From: FEN-1139 sp038207155
Lineage (GTDB): Bacteria > Myxococcota_A > Polyangia > Polyangiales > Polyangiaceae
Direction: 5' to 3'
Assembly: GCA_038207155.1 (NCBI GenBank)
Contig: JBBRAB010000015.1
Location: 1-64,000 of the forward strand
Length of the DNA: 64,000 bases
In this document: one piece after another, positions 51,295-58,785 of the stretch
Layout: the number at the start of each line of letters is the position of its first letter
Numbering within the stretch: position 1 is the stretch's first letter
Translations under genes and position numbers: made by a program
Notes under the pieces: model-generated
The model's database searches: none
What the model saw: the letters and a program-made list of their open reading frames with translations, nothing else
Told to the model about the DNA's origin: nothing

Positions 51295-53222
51295 TACTTG
51301 TAGCTCCTCTGCGAGGGATGAACGTACTCGAACTCGAGGGGTTCCTTGTTGAGCGTGGGCTTGCTGACGTCCCCGCTGTACTCCCAGGCAGCAACGTACT
51401 GGAAGGCGTCGTCGTTGCGCTTGGCCTCGCCTTCCTCGGTTTGATGCTCCTCGCGGAAGTGACCTCCGCAGGACTCTTCACGATGCAGCGCGTCGCGACA
51501 CATCAACTCGCCGAGCTCGAGGAAATCCGCCACGCGGCCCGCCTTCTCGAGGGACTGGTTGAGCTCCTCGCCGCTACCGACCACGCGCAGATTCTGATAG
51601 AATTCCTCGCGAATCGCAGGGATTTTCTCCAGAGCTACCTCAAGGCCTTCCTTGGTTCGGCCCATGCCGCACTTGTCCCACATGACGTGGCCAAGCTCGC
51701 GGTGGAACGAATCCGGGGAACGCTTGCCGTTGATCGACAAGAGCTTGTTGACTCGGCCCGTGACCTCCTCGAGGGTCGCCTTGACCTGGGGATGAGACTC
51801 GGTGACATTCGACTTGCCCGAGCGAGCCAGGTAGTCGGCAACCGTGTACGGCAGCACGAAGTACCCGTCGGCCAACCCCTGCATCAGAGCGCTTGCGCCG
51901 AGGCGGTTTGCACCGTGATCCGAGAAGTTCGCCTCGCCAGCCACGAACAGGCCAGGGATGGTGCTCTCGAGGTTGTAGTCCACCCACAGACCGCCCATCG
52001 TGTAGTGGACGGCGGGGTACATGCGCATCGGAACCTCGTAAGGATCCTCACCGGTGATGCACGCGTACATGTCAAACAGGTTGCCGTAACGCTCGGCAAC
52101 GGCTGGCTTTCCCAGACGCTCGATGGCGGAGCTAAAGTCGAGGAACACGCCGCGACGCTGACCACCAACCTCGGGACCAACGCCTAGACCCTGGTCGCAC
52201 TGCGACTTGGCACGACGCGACGCGATGTCGCGCGGAACCAGGTTGCCGAAGCTCGGGTAGATGCGCTCGAGGTAGTAGTCGCGCTCCTCTTCCGGGATCT
52301 TGCGCGGGTCCTTGCCACAGTCGGCCTTGGCCTTGGGAACCCAGACGCGGCCGTCGTTGCGAAGCGACTCGCTCATGAGCGTCAGCTTCGACTGGAAGTC
52401 GCCGCTGACCGGGATGCAGGTCGGGTGAATCTGCGTAAAGCAGGGATTGCCGAACAAGGCACCGCGACGGTGAGCGCGCCAGGAGGCGGTCACGTTGCAA
52501 CCCTTCGCGTTAGTCGAAAGGTAGAACACGTTGCCGTAGCCACCCGTGCCGAGCACCACGGCGTCACCAAGGTGAACCTCGAGCTTGCCGGACACCATGT
52601 CGCGCACGACGATGCCGCGAGCGACTCCGTCCACCACGACGAGATCGAGCATCTCGGTGCGCGGGAACATGGTCACCGTGCCGGCGTCGATCTGCTTCTC
52701 AAGCGAGTGGTAGGCACCGATCAGCAGCTGCTGACCCGTCTGACCACGCGCGTAGAACGTGCGCGAAACCTGCGCACCGCCAAACGAGCGATTGGCCAAG
52801 AGCCCGCTGTACTCGCGAGCAAACGGCACGCCCTGAGCGACGCACTGGTCGATGATGTTTATGCTCAACTCAGCCAAACGATGCACGTTTGACTCGCGAG
52901 CACGGAAGTCACCGCCCTTGACCGTGTCATAAAACAGGCGATAAACGCTGTCGCCGTCGTTCTGGTAGCTCTTGGCGGCGTTGATACCACCCTGGGCTGC
53001 GATCGAGTGAGCGCGACGGGGCGAGTCCTGGTAGCAGAAGCACTTGACGTTGTAGCCAAGCTCACCGAGCGTGGCGGCGCCAGCGCCACCGGCCAGGCCG
53101 CTTCCGACCATGATCACGGTGTACTTGCGACGGTTGGCCGGGTTAACCAGCTTCAGATCGACGCAGTGCCGACTCCAGCGAGTCTCGATAGGTCCGGAGG
53201 GAGCCTTGGAGTTAAGTTCCAT
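51294..53222 (-). CDS. sdhA: Succinate dehydrogenase / fumarate reductase flavoprotein
   Basis: 642 residues from ATG 53220-53222 (MELNSKAPSGPIETRWSRH). The FAD site reads MVGSGLAGGAGAATLGELG, and the covalent FAD His is in AHSIAAQGGINAAK. Substrate residues occur in MGGLWVDYNLESTIPGLF and GEANFSDHGANRLGASAL. The insert GKDPRKIPEEERDYYLER and the long C-terminus are typical of class-B SdhA. The open frame continues upstream to 53438, but that part is shadow of sdhC. It begins 11 bp after the sdhC stop. Confidence 0.96.
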   Translation of the reverse strand: MELNSKAPSGPIETRWSRHCVDLKLVNPANRRKYTVIMVGSGLAGGAGAATLGELGYNVKCFCYQDSPRRAHSIAAQGGINAAKSYQNDGDSVYRLFYDTVKGGDFRARESNVHRLAELSINIIDQCVAQGVPFAREYSGLLANRSFGGAQVSRTFYARGQTGQQLLIGAYHSLEKQIDAGTVTMFPRTEMLDLVVVDGVARGIVVRDMVSGKLEVHLGDAVVLGTGGYGNVFYLSTNAKGCNVTASWRAHRRGALFGNPCFTQIHPTCIPVSGDFQSKLTLMSESLRNDGRVWVPKAKADCGKDPRKIPEEERDYYLERIYPSFGNLVPRDIASRRAKSQCDQGLGVGPEVGGQRRGVFLDFSSAIERLGKPAVAERYGNLFDMYACITGEDPYEVPMRMYPAVHYTMGGLWVDYNLESTIPGLFVAGEANFSDHGANRLGASALMQGLADGYFVLPYTVADYLARSGKSNVTESHPQVKATLEEVTGRVNKLLSINGKRSPDSFHRELGHVMWDKCGMGRTKEGLEVALEKIPAIREEFYQNLRVVGSGEELNQSLEKAGRVADFLELGELMCRDALHREESCGGHFREEHQTEEGEAKRNDDAFQYVAAWEYSGDVSKPTLNKEPLEFEYVHPSQRSYK

Positions 53223-53233
53223 CTTGTCGCTCC

Positions 53234-53899
53234 TCACTTGATCAGGCCGGCCACGACTGCGACCGGAATAGAGATGTTGCCAATGACGATCACCATGGCG
53301 ATCAGCTTCGCGATGCCGCGGGCGCGCTCGTTGTAGCGCGGGTGGTTCAACCCGAGCGTCTGCAGGAGGCTCCAGACACCGTGGAAGAGGTGCATGCCGA
53401 GCAGGATCTGCGCCACGATGTACAGCGCGCTCACCCACTGCACGCGGAAGCCATTGACCACGTTCAGGTAAACCTGACCATGCTCGTGGGTGTAGTCACC
53501 CATGGCGATCCCCGGGAAGGTGAAATGCGCGATGTGGTACACGACGAAGAGCAGAATGATCACGCCCGAGAGCCACATCGTCTTAGCGGCATAGGTGGTC
53601 GCGACCGTCTTCTGAACGCGGTAGCCAACCGGACGCGCTGCTAGCGAACGGGCATAGAGCTCTACGACCATCCACATATGGAGGATGAGCGAGCCTGCCA
53701 GCACGCTACGAACGACCCACAGGAGGCCTCCGAGGCTTTGCAGCTTCTCGGCATACCCGTTGAGCTTGTCGGGGCCGAGGTAGATTTGGAGGTTGCCCAA
53801 CATGTGGCCAACCAAAAAGCCGAACAGGACGAGTCCGGTCAGGGCCATGATGGCCTTTTTGCCGATCGTCGAGTCGAACAGGGTGAGTGCTTTCTGCAT
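53234..53899 (-). CDS. sdhC: Succinate dehydrogenase cytochrome b subunit (class B)
   Basis: 221 residues with five membrane segments, the one-subunit di-haem type. Putative haem-ligand His are in FLVGHMLGNLQIYLG, SLILHMWMVVELYARSL, VVYHIAHFTFPG and LLGMHLFHGVWSLLQTLG. ATG 53897-53899 has a perfect SD (GGAGGAAC). This is the first gene of the operon and fixes SdhA/B to the inner membrane for menaquinone- or quinone-linked oxidation of succinate; class-B enzymes usually work with menaquinone. Confidence 0.93.
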   Translation of the reverse strand: MQKALTLFDSTIGKKAIMALTGLVLFGFLVGHMLGNLQIYLGPDKLNGYAEKLQSLGGLLWVVRSVLAGSLILHMWMVVELYARSLAARPVGYRVQKTVATTYAAKTMWLSGVIILLFVVYHIAHFTFPGIAMGDYTHEHGQVYLNVVNGFRVQWVSALYIVAQILLGMHLFHGVWSLLQTLGLNHPRYNERARGIAKLIAMVIVIGNISIPVAVVAGLIK

Positions 53900-54233
53900 G
53901 TTCCTCCGCGGGAGACCCGCTATCCGCGGGCACTGGTCCACAGACGTGCCCGAGTGTCGCCTGAGACCGAGGGCACAGACCTCACCGGCGACAACTGATT
54001 CAGGACCCGGTTCCAAAGACGTCAGAAAGACGCGGGAATTAGGCCAACTGAATGCTGCCGGACGGTGCGCCCCGCATATAGCACAAGGGGATCGCGGCAG
54101 ACCGCACGAATCTTACGGAAAATTCTTCGCGGACTGCAGCAAACCAGCCACAATCCGCGCCAAATTTGCGCAAGGAGCGGTCCCGGTGGCGAGCCGGGTG
54201 TTTCCACGGCTCGCGGTCCCGAGGAACGTTCGG
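53900..54233. other. 334-bp region between sdhC and sodB
   Basis: Contains the sdhC leader with a hairpin (53906-53929) and the 3' end of the sodB transcript. A 7-bp stem GCGAGCC / GGCTCGC (54189-54214) lies 20 bp after the sodB stop and may be its terminator, without U tract. No further gene is seen. Confidence 0.4.
53906..53929 (-). promoter_or_regulatory. Hairpin next to sdhC ribosome binding site
   Basis: Two CCGCGG boxes 12 bases apart can pair as a stem in the leader mRNA; the inner box touches the GGAGG SD of sdhC. This could limit translation of the operon. Confidence 0.3.
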
Positions 54234-54824
54234 TCAGCTCACCAGGGCAAGCTGAGCGGTCGCGAAGTCCCAATTGGCGAGTTTGTCGAGGAAGGCCTCG
54301 AGGAACGCCTGACGCGCGTTGCGGAAATCGATGTAGTACGCGTGCTCCCAGACGTCCGCCACCAGTAGCGGAGTGGTCCCGGCCTGGGTCAGGGGCGTCT
54401 CGGCGTTCGGCGTGTCGATCAGCGCGAGCTTGCCATCCTTCACGACGAGCCAAACCCAACCCGAACCAAAGCGGCCCATGCCGGCGGCGATGAAGGCATC
54501 GCGGAACGCGACAAAGCTGCCAAAGTCGCGGGCGATCAGCTCGCCAAGCTTGCCGCTCGGTGCACCGCCACCCTGGGGCTTGAGGCTCTGCCAGAAAAAG
54601 TCGTGGTTGTAGACCTGAGCGGCATTGTTGAAAACGGCGCCCGAGGTCGACTTGACGAGCTCTACCAGGGACTTGCTGGCTTCGGGCTTGCCATCAAGCA
54701 GGCTCGTGAGCTTGGCGGCATAACCCTTGTGGTGCTTCTCATAGTGAAACTCCAGGGTCTCCTTGCTCATCACGGGTTCAAGTGCGGTTTTCTCGAAGGG
54801 GAGAGGTGCTACTTCGAATGCCAT
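54234..54824 (-). CDS. sodB: Superoxide dismutase [Fe]
   Basis: Dismutates superoxide in the cytoplasm; 196 residues, normal. Metal ligands are His in LEFHYEKHHKGY, His in VYNHDFFWQSLKP, and Asp/His in LLVADVWEHAYYIDF. The stretch NHDFFWQSLKPQGGGAPSG carries the Fe-type Gln/Gly-Gly pattern. The ATG at 54822-54824 has AGGAG upstream; the longer frame to 54890 is shadow of the divergent gene. The 119-bp spacer to the divergent METTL9-like gene probably holds both promoters. Confidence 0.95.
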   Translation of the reverse strand: MAFEVAPLPFEKTALEPVMSKETLEFHYEKHHKGYAAKLTSLLDGKPEASKSLVELVKSTSGAVFNNAAQVYNHDFFWQSLKPQGGGAPSGKLGELIARDFGSFVAFRDAFIAAGMGRFGSGWVWLVVKDGKLALIDTPNAETPLTQAGTTPLLVADVWEHAYYIDFRNARQAFLEAFLDKLANWDFATAQLALVS

Positions 54825-54943
54825 TCGGATACGAACTCCTTTCGTCGCTGGTGGGGTGCGCCGCGACCCGCGGCCCTTCCGCTCCAGCACGGGTCAGCTC
54901 TGCCGCCCGTCAACGCTCACCCATCTGCGTCCCCTCCCCCCCC

Positions 54944-55786
54944 ATGTCAACGCAGGCTAACCTCCCCAACGTGTCAAACTTTGACCCCCAACTGACGAGT
55001 CTCCCGCAAATTGACTGGGCAAACCTCAGTCCAAGATTTCTTGAGAGCTACTGCGAGTTGCGTCCCGATCCCGCCCTGGAGGAATTTCTCCGGCGGGTGA
55101 GCCGGGCCAACCAGGCCCGAGGCTGGCGGCTCTGGCTCACCAAGTGGCTCAAGAGCCGGATCTCCTCCTATGAGCTCCAGGGCTGGCTCGGGGTCCACGC
55201 GATGTACCTGCTTGGCCAGGCGCAAGCCGAGGCCTTGCTCGGGAACTCTCCAACCGAGGCCCTGCTCGATCTCGGGGGCGGAGCTGGCGACGTCACGCAG
55301 TTTCTCGCCCCGCTGTTTGCTCGCACGGTCGTGCTGGACAGCTCCAGCTCGCTTGTGCGACGCGCCCGTGCACGCGGGCGCGAGGCGCATTGTGGTGATG
55401 CGAGCCTCGACCCCTGGCCCGACGGCACGTTTCAAGCGCTGGCACTGCTCAACGTGCTCGATCGCTGCGCGCGCCCACGCACCCTCCTCGAACGTTGCGC
55501 GCGCGAACTGCGTCCAGGAGGCCGGCTGCTGTTGAGCGTTCCCCTGCCCTTTCGCCCGCATGTCGAGGATGGCTCGCGCAGTCCGCCGCCGCTCGAGCAG
55601 CTGCGGGTGTCTGGCGCGTCGTGGGAACGCCAGCTGACGTACTTGGTCGAGCAGGTGTTGGCGCCGCGTGGCTTTGCGGTCGAGCGTTGGTCGCGCACTC
55701 CGTACCTGTCCGCCGGGGACCTGAACCAGCCGCTCTACTCACTCGATGCGGCGGTGCTGGTCTGCCGGCGTGAGCCCGGCGGCTAG
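54944..55786 (+). CDS. DREV/METTL9-like methyltransferase
   Basis: 280 residues from ATG 54944 (MSTQANLPNVSNFDPQ). The class I SAM-binding motif is LLDLGGGAGDVTQFL (about residue 108). The sequence then follows the animal METTL9 (DREV) pattern all along: ALLNVLDRCARPRTLLERC (METTL9: LNLLDRCDQPLTLLKD), LLSVPLPFRPHVED (LALVLPFHPYVEN), VSGASWERQL (IKGQNWEEQV), WSRTPYLSAGDL (FTRLPYLCEGDM). The N-terminal helix part (FLESYCEL; WLGVHAMYLLGQAQAEALL) also aligns. METTL9 methylates His in HxH motifs; the residues known to hold the target (Asn and Asp of LNxLD, Tyr of PYL) are conserved. Substrate here unknown. It is divergent from sodB. Confidence 0.85.
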   Translation: MSTQANLPNVSNFDPQLTSLPQIDWANLSPRFLESYCELRPDPALEEFLRRVSRANQARGWRLWLTKWLKSRISSYELQGWLGVHAMYLLGQAQAEALLGNSPTEALLDLGGGAGDVTQFLAPLFARTVVLDSSSSLVRRARARGREAHCGDASLDPWPDGTFQALALLNVLDRCARPRTLLERCARELRPGGRLLLSVPLPFRPHVEDGSRSPPPLEQLRVSGASWERQLTYLVEQVLAPRGFAVERWSRTPYLSAGDLNQPLYSLDAAVLVCRREPGG

Positions 55787-55842
55787 CCCGGGTTGGCCAA
55801 TTGTCCGGAATAAAGATTCCACCTGCAACTCGCAGAAGAGGG

Positions 55843-55871
55843 TTGGCGAAGCGCGGCGGATCGGCTATTTC
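55843..55871 (+). promoter_or_regulatory. Candidate promoter of tRNA-Leu
   Basis: TTGGCG, 17 bases, TATTTC, ending 16 bp before the first base of the tRNA. Each hexamer is only a partial consensus match, but spacing and position are right. Confidence 0.35.
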
Positions 55872-55887
55872 CTGGGCACACACTTTA

Positions 55888-55971
55888 GCCGAAGTGGCGG
55901 AACTGGCATACGCGGCGGACTCAAAATCCGTTGTTCTTACGGACTTGTGGGTTCGACTCCCACCTTCGGTA
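55888..55971 (+). tRNA. tRNA-Leu (anticodon CAA)
   Basis: 84 bases. Acceptor arm GCCGAAG pairs with CTTCGGT, with discriminator A at 55971. The anticodon stem CGGA/TCCG encloses loop CTCAAAA, giving anticodon CAA for UUG codons. The T arm reads GTGGG-TTCGACT-CCCAC. The long variable arm is typical of class II tRNA-Leu. The 3' CCA is not encoded, so it must be added by nucleotidyltransferase. It is a single tRNA gene, not an obvious integration site: no integrase or repeated 3' end lies nearby. Confidence 0.95.
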
Positions 55972-56104
55972 CTCAGAGGGGCATGACTTGGGCCGGCGCA
56001 AGACCCCCAACGACTCGCAAAGCGAGCCTCGCGGCCCCAACGCGGCGGGGCGATTCGAGCCGCCCCGTTTGAGCGAGCGCGCTCCGCCCAACAGCTATGA
56101 CCAG

Positions 56105-56686
56105 ATGCGTCGCGCGTCTGAGGCGGCTGGCCTCGAGTGGACGTTGCCCCCGCGGCGAGCCAAAGCCGCGCCAGCCCCGGGCACTCGCGCCGGGAGCCCG
56201 CTCAACCTCGCCGCGGTGCTTGGCTCGACGCACGCCGCCTTTGCTGCAGCTGCCCAGCGCCCGATCGATCGCGAGCTGTGGCGTCAGCTGATGGGCGAGA
56301 GGATCGCGAGTCACAGTCAACCCGAGCAGCTGAGCGAAGGCCGACTGACATTGCTGGTCTCGTCACCCGTCTGGTCGCAGGAGCTCACCCTGCTTTCTGC
56401 GGATCTGCTCAAGCGACTCGTGGACGCCGGGTTCGCTGTGCGTGAGCTGCGGTGCCGCGTCGGGGCCCTGCCAAAACCCGAGGCTCGCCCGCGCGCGCGC
56501 GCCGCCCTGCCGCCGCCAGCAGAGCTCCCACCCGAGCTGAGCGCGAGCCTCGACGCCGTGAGTGATCCCGAACTGCGCGAGCTGATGCGCCGCACGATTG
56601 CCGTCGATCTCGCGCTCGCTTCAGCTCGACAAGTCGCAGCCGAGCAGCAGCGCGGCGCCGCAAAAAACAAGCCTCGCCGCCGCTAG
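56105..56686 (+). CDS. DUF721 (DciA-like) protein
   Basis: 193 residues from ATG 56105; a TTG at 55988 just after the tRNA would add 39 residues. The DUF721 core lies in the middle: WRQLMGERIASHSQPEQL, GRLTLLVSSPVWSQELTLL, LLKRLVDAGFAVRELRCRVG. DciA proteins load DnaB helicase in bacteria that lack DnaC; the N-terminal KH-like core is seen here, and the C-terminal tail is basic and helical. It is separated from tRNA-Leu by 133 bp. Its stop shares CTAG with the convergent FHA gene. Confidence 0.8.
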   Translation: MRRASEAAGLEWTLPPRRAKAAPAPGTRAGSPLNLAAVLGSTHAAFAAAAQRPIDRELWRQLMGERIASHSQPEQLSEGRLTLLVSSPVWSQELTLLSADLLKRLVDAGFAVRELRCRVGALPKPEARPRARAALPPPAELPPELSASLDAVSDPELRELMRRTIAVDLALASARQVAAEQQRGAAKNKPRRR

Positions 56687-57603
56687 CGCAGCGCGAGCAG
56701 GCGCTCGAGACCCTCGACGCGCTGCATCACGAAGCGCTCGGCCGGACCGAATTTGCTCTGCACCTTGTGCAGCGCCGCGATGTAATCGCGAACGCCCTGA
56801 AGACTCACCCCAGGAACCTTGCGCAGCACCTCGTAGAGCTCATCGACGGCGGAGGCCGGTAGCAGTCGGGTGAGCAACGTGTGCAGAGCAAACGCGTAGT
56901 CGACCCAGGACCCCTTGCCCGTCACGCTGGCAAGCTTGACGGCGTAGCAGACCGCCTTGTCCGCCGAACGCGTGCTCACGGACTCGCGGCTGCGCGCCGA
57001 GTCCAGCAGGTTGTTCAGGTAGGTCGCCAGGATGCGCTCGGCCTCCTCGCCACGACCGAGTGCGAGCACCTTGTCAGCCACGCCGCCCAGCAAATCAAGG
57101 GCCTCGCCCTGAGTGGTGGCGTCCTCCGCGTTCGGATCACGCGAGCGATTTGGCGCAGTCGAAGCCACCAGCGGGCGTTCGAAGCTGCCGTGCAGCGTGT
57201 CAGCCAAGTGACGGCGCTCCGGCACGTGACGCGCCGTCGCGTTGTCCGTGGGGCGCGCTAACAGGGTGAGCTCCTGCTCGCCGATCGTGACCTTGTCACC
57301 AGCCCGCAGGACGCATTTGTTCTCGAGGCGACGACCGTTGACGAGCACGCCGTTGACGCTCTTCAGATCGAACAGCCACACCTTGCCGTCCTCAAGACGG
57401 AACTCGGCATGCTGTCGCGAGACCAACGGATCATCGAGCACGAGACGACACATCGCGCTGCGACCGACCAGCAGCTGCCCACCGCGGAGTTCGATCGGCG
57501 TGCCGCGATACTCCACCCAGAACGACGCGCTCGACGCGCTACCGCGAGTATTAGCGGTGTCCGCTGGACCTTCAGTCGTAAATCTTTGGCTGTCTTCACT
57601 CAC
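56683..57603 (-). CDS. FHA-domain protein, paralogue 1
   Basis: 306 residues from GTG 57601-57603 (VSEDSQRFTTEG). The FHA domain spans about 30-115 with the phosphothreonine-binding set GRSAMCRL, VSRQHAEF and SVNGVLVNG, all intact. After a linker, a helical C-terminal domain (about 170-306) begins LLGGVADKVLALGRGEEAERI and ends FGPAERFVMQRVEGLERLLALR. The same domain, diverged, closes the next FHA protein. No kinase is adjacent. The FHA part should read a Ser/Thr-kinase phosphorylation signal. Two 41-bp repeats lie in its upstream region. Confidence 0.85.
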   Translation of the reverse strand: MSEDSQRFTTEGPADTANTRGSASSASFWVEYRGTPIELRGGQLLVGRSAMCRLVLDDPLVSRQHAEFRLEDGKVWLFDLKSVNGVLVNGRRLENKCVLRAGDKVTIGEQELTLLARPTDNATARHVPERRHLADTLHGSFERPLVASTAPNRSRDPNAEDATTQGEALDLLGGVADKVLALGRGEEAERILATYLNNLLDSARSRESVSTRSADKAVCYAVKLASVTGKGSWVDYAFALHTLLTRLLPASAVDELYEVLRKVPGVSLQGVRDYIAALHKVQSKFGPAERFVMQRVEGLERLLALR

Positions 57604-57657
57604 GAGAGATCCCAAGACTATCGCGATGTTGCGCCAAACCGCAAACGTCCTGCAGGT

Positions 57658-57770
57658 ACGGACACATTCCGGCCCAAGTGCCGACGGTTGGCTCGGGGTC
57701 GAACGCCTGCACACGCGCCTCGTCCTACGACGGACACAATCCGGCCCAGGTGCCGGCAGTTGGCTCGGGG
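57658..57770. repeat. Pair of 41-bp direct repeats
   Basis: 57658-57698 and 57730-57770 are near-identical (about four mismatches in 41) and 72 bp apart start to start. Both run from ACGGACACA to TTGGCTCGGGG. They lie 55-167 bp upstream of the FHA paralogue 1 start and just past the stop of FHA paralogue 2. Confidence 0.8.
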
Positions 57771-57818
57771 GCCCTGAGCTGCACCAGACCCGGGTACGAC
57801 GCTGTCGCCCATCGCGAG

Positions 57819-58631
57819 CTAGCGCGCCGCCAGCAGCCGCTCGAGGCCTTCGATCCGACCCACGAGAAAGCGCTCGGCAGGCCCGAGGCCTTCTTCATTC
57901 GCTCGCAGAACTGCGATGTACTCCCGGAGCCTCGGCACCGCGGAACCCTCCAGGCGCCGCGCCGCCGCGTAGAGTTCCTCCACCACGGGCCCCGACCAGG
58001 GGCGCCGCACGGGAATATAGAGCTCGATCAGTCGCTCCAACCACTCGGACTTGGACGTCGTGCACACCAGCTTGACCAGATACCTGGTCACGCGCAGGTG
58101 CAGATCGGCGTCGGGCAATTCGCCTTGGCCTGCCTCTTCGAGCAGCTGACGGATCGGCGCCCCGAGCAGGCGCTCGGCTTCTTCGGGCTTGCCGAGGGCG
58201 AAGGCCTTGTCGGCTAGCTCCCCCACCACACCGAACGGATCGAAGCGCAGTGTCGGGCCTGCCGTCTGACGCCCGATCCGGGTAGCCACCAGCTCGGCGC
58301 TGGCGCGTCCGGGGATCACGCGGATGTCATGCTCGCCAATCGTGAGGACATCGCCCACCGAGAGCGGGCAACGACCACGGGACTTTTCGCCGTTGACCAG
58401 CACTCCGTTGCGGCTGCCGAGATCCTCAAGGCAGGGTCGACCATCGACCATCACGATCTTGGCGTGCTGACGTGAGACGCGTGGATCGTCGATCCGAAGA
58501 TCGGCGGACTCACCACGACCAATCAGCACGGACCCCAAGCTGAGGTTGAGCACCCCCCCGTCGTAACGAAGCCTCCAGTCAGCCACAGTGGGACTGAGGA
58601 TAGCGAGCTGCCCCCAGGGGCTCCAAGCCAT
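57819..58631 (-). CDS. FHA-domain protein, paralogue 2
   Basis: 270 residues from ATG 58629-58631 (MAWSPWGQLAILSPTVADW). The FHA domain (about 30-115) has IGRGESADLRI, VSRQHAKIVM and SRNGVLVNG, so the phosphopeptide site is intact. The C-terminal helical domain (GVVGELADKAFALGKPEEAER ... LGPAERFLVGRIEGLERLLAAR) matches paralogue 1, showing a tandem duplication. The same strand and order suggest co-transcription, except that the 41-bp repeats lie between them. A longer frame to 58709 has no support. Confidence 0.84.
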   Translation of the reverse strand: MAWSPWGQLAILSPTVADWRLRYDGGVLNLSLGSVLIGRGESADLRIDDPRVSRQHAKIVMVDGRPCLEDLGSRNGVLVNGEKSRGRCPLSVGDVLTIGEHDIRVIPGRASAELVATRIGRQTAGPTLRFDPFGVVGELADKAFALGKPEEAERLLGAPIRQLLEEAGQGELPDADLHLRVTRYLVKLVCTTSKSEWLERLIELYIPVRRPWSGPVVEELYAAARRLEGSAVPRLREYIAVLRANEEGLGPAERFLVGRIEGLERLLAAR

Positions 58632-58668
58632 TTTCCGGATTCCGCCGGGAATACCTAGGGAGCCTCGA

Positions 58669-58722
58669 CAAAACGCCACTGGCCGGGTGGCAGCTTTGGG
58701 GCTTACCAACTCCGGCCAGTGG
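58669..58722 (-). terminator. Terminator of serC
   Basis: On the minus strand, a perfect 11-bp stem (CCACTGGCCGG / CCGGCCAGTGG) with a 25-base loop is followed by CGTTTTG. A second small hairpin (GGAGCC / GGCTCC, 58763-58776) lies nearer the serC stop. Confidence 0.65.
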
Positions 58723-58785
58723 CTCTCACTCGCGAGCCCAGGACCTGGGCCCTTGGGGCTTTGGAGCCTCGGCTCCGACTGCGCC

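Noticed and set aside
51318..52187. 289-codon plus-strand frame inside sdhA
   Set aside because: Antisense shadow of sdhA.
55888..55971. tRNA-Leu as an integration site
   Set aside because: No integrase, no duplicated 3' end and no change in gene style on either side.
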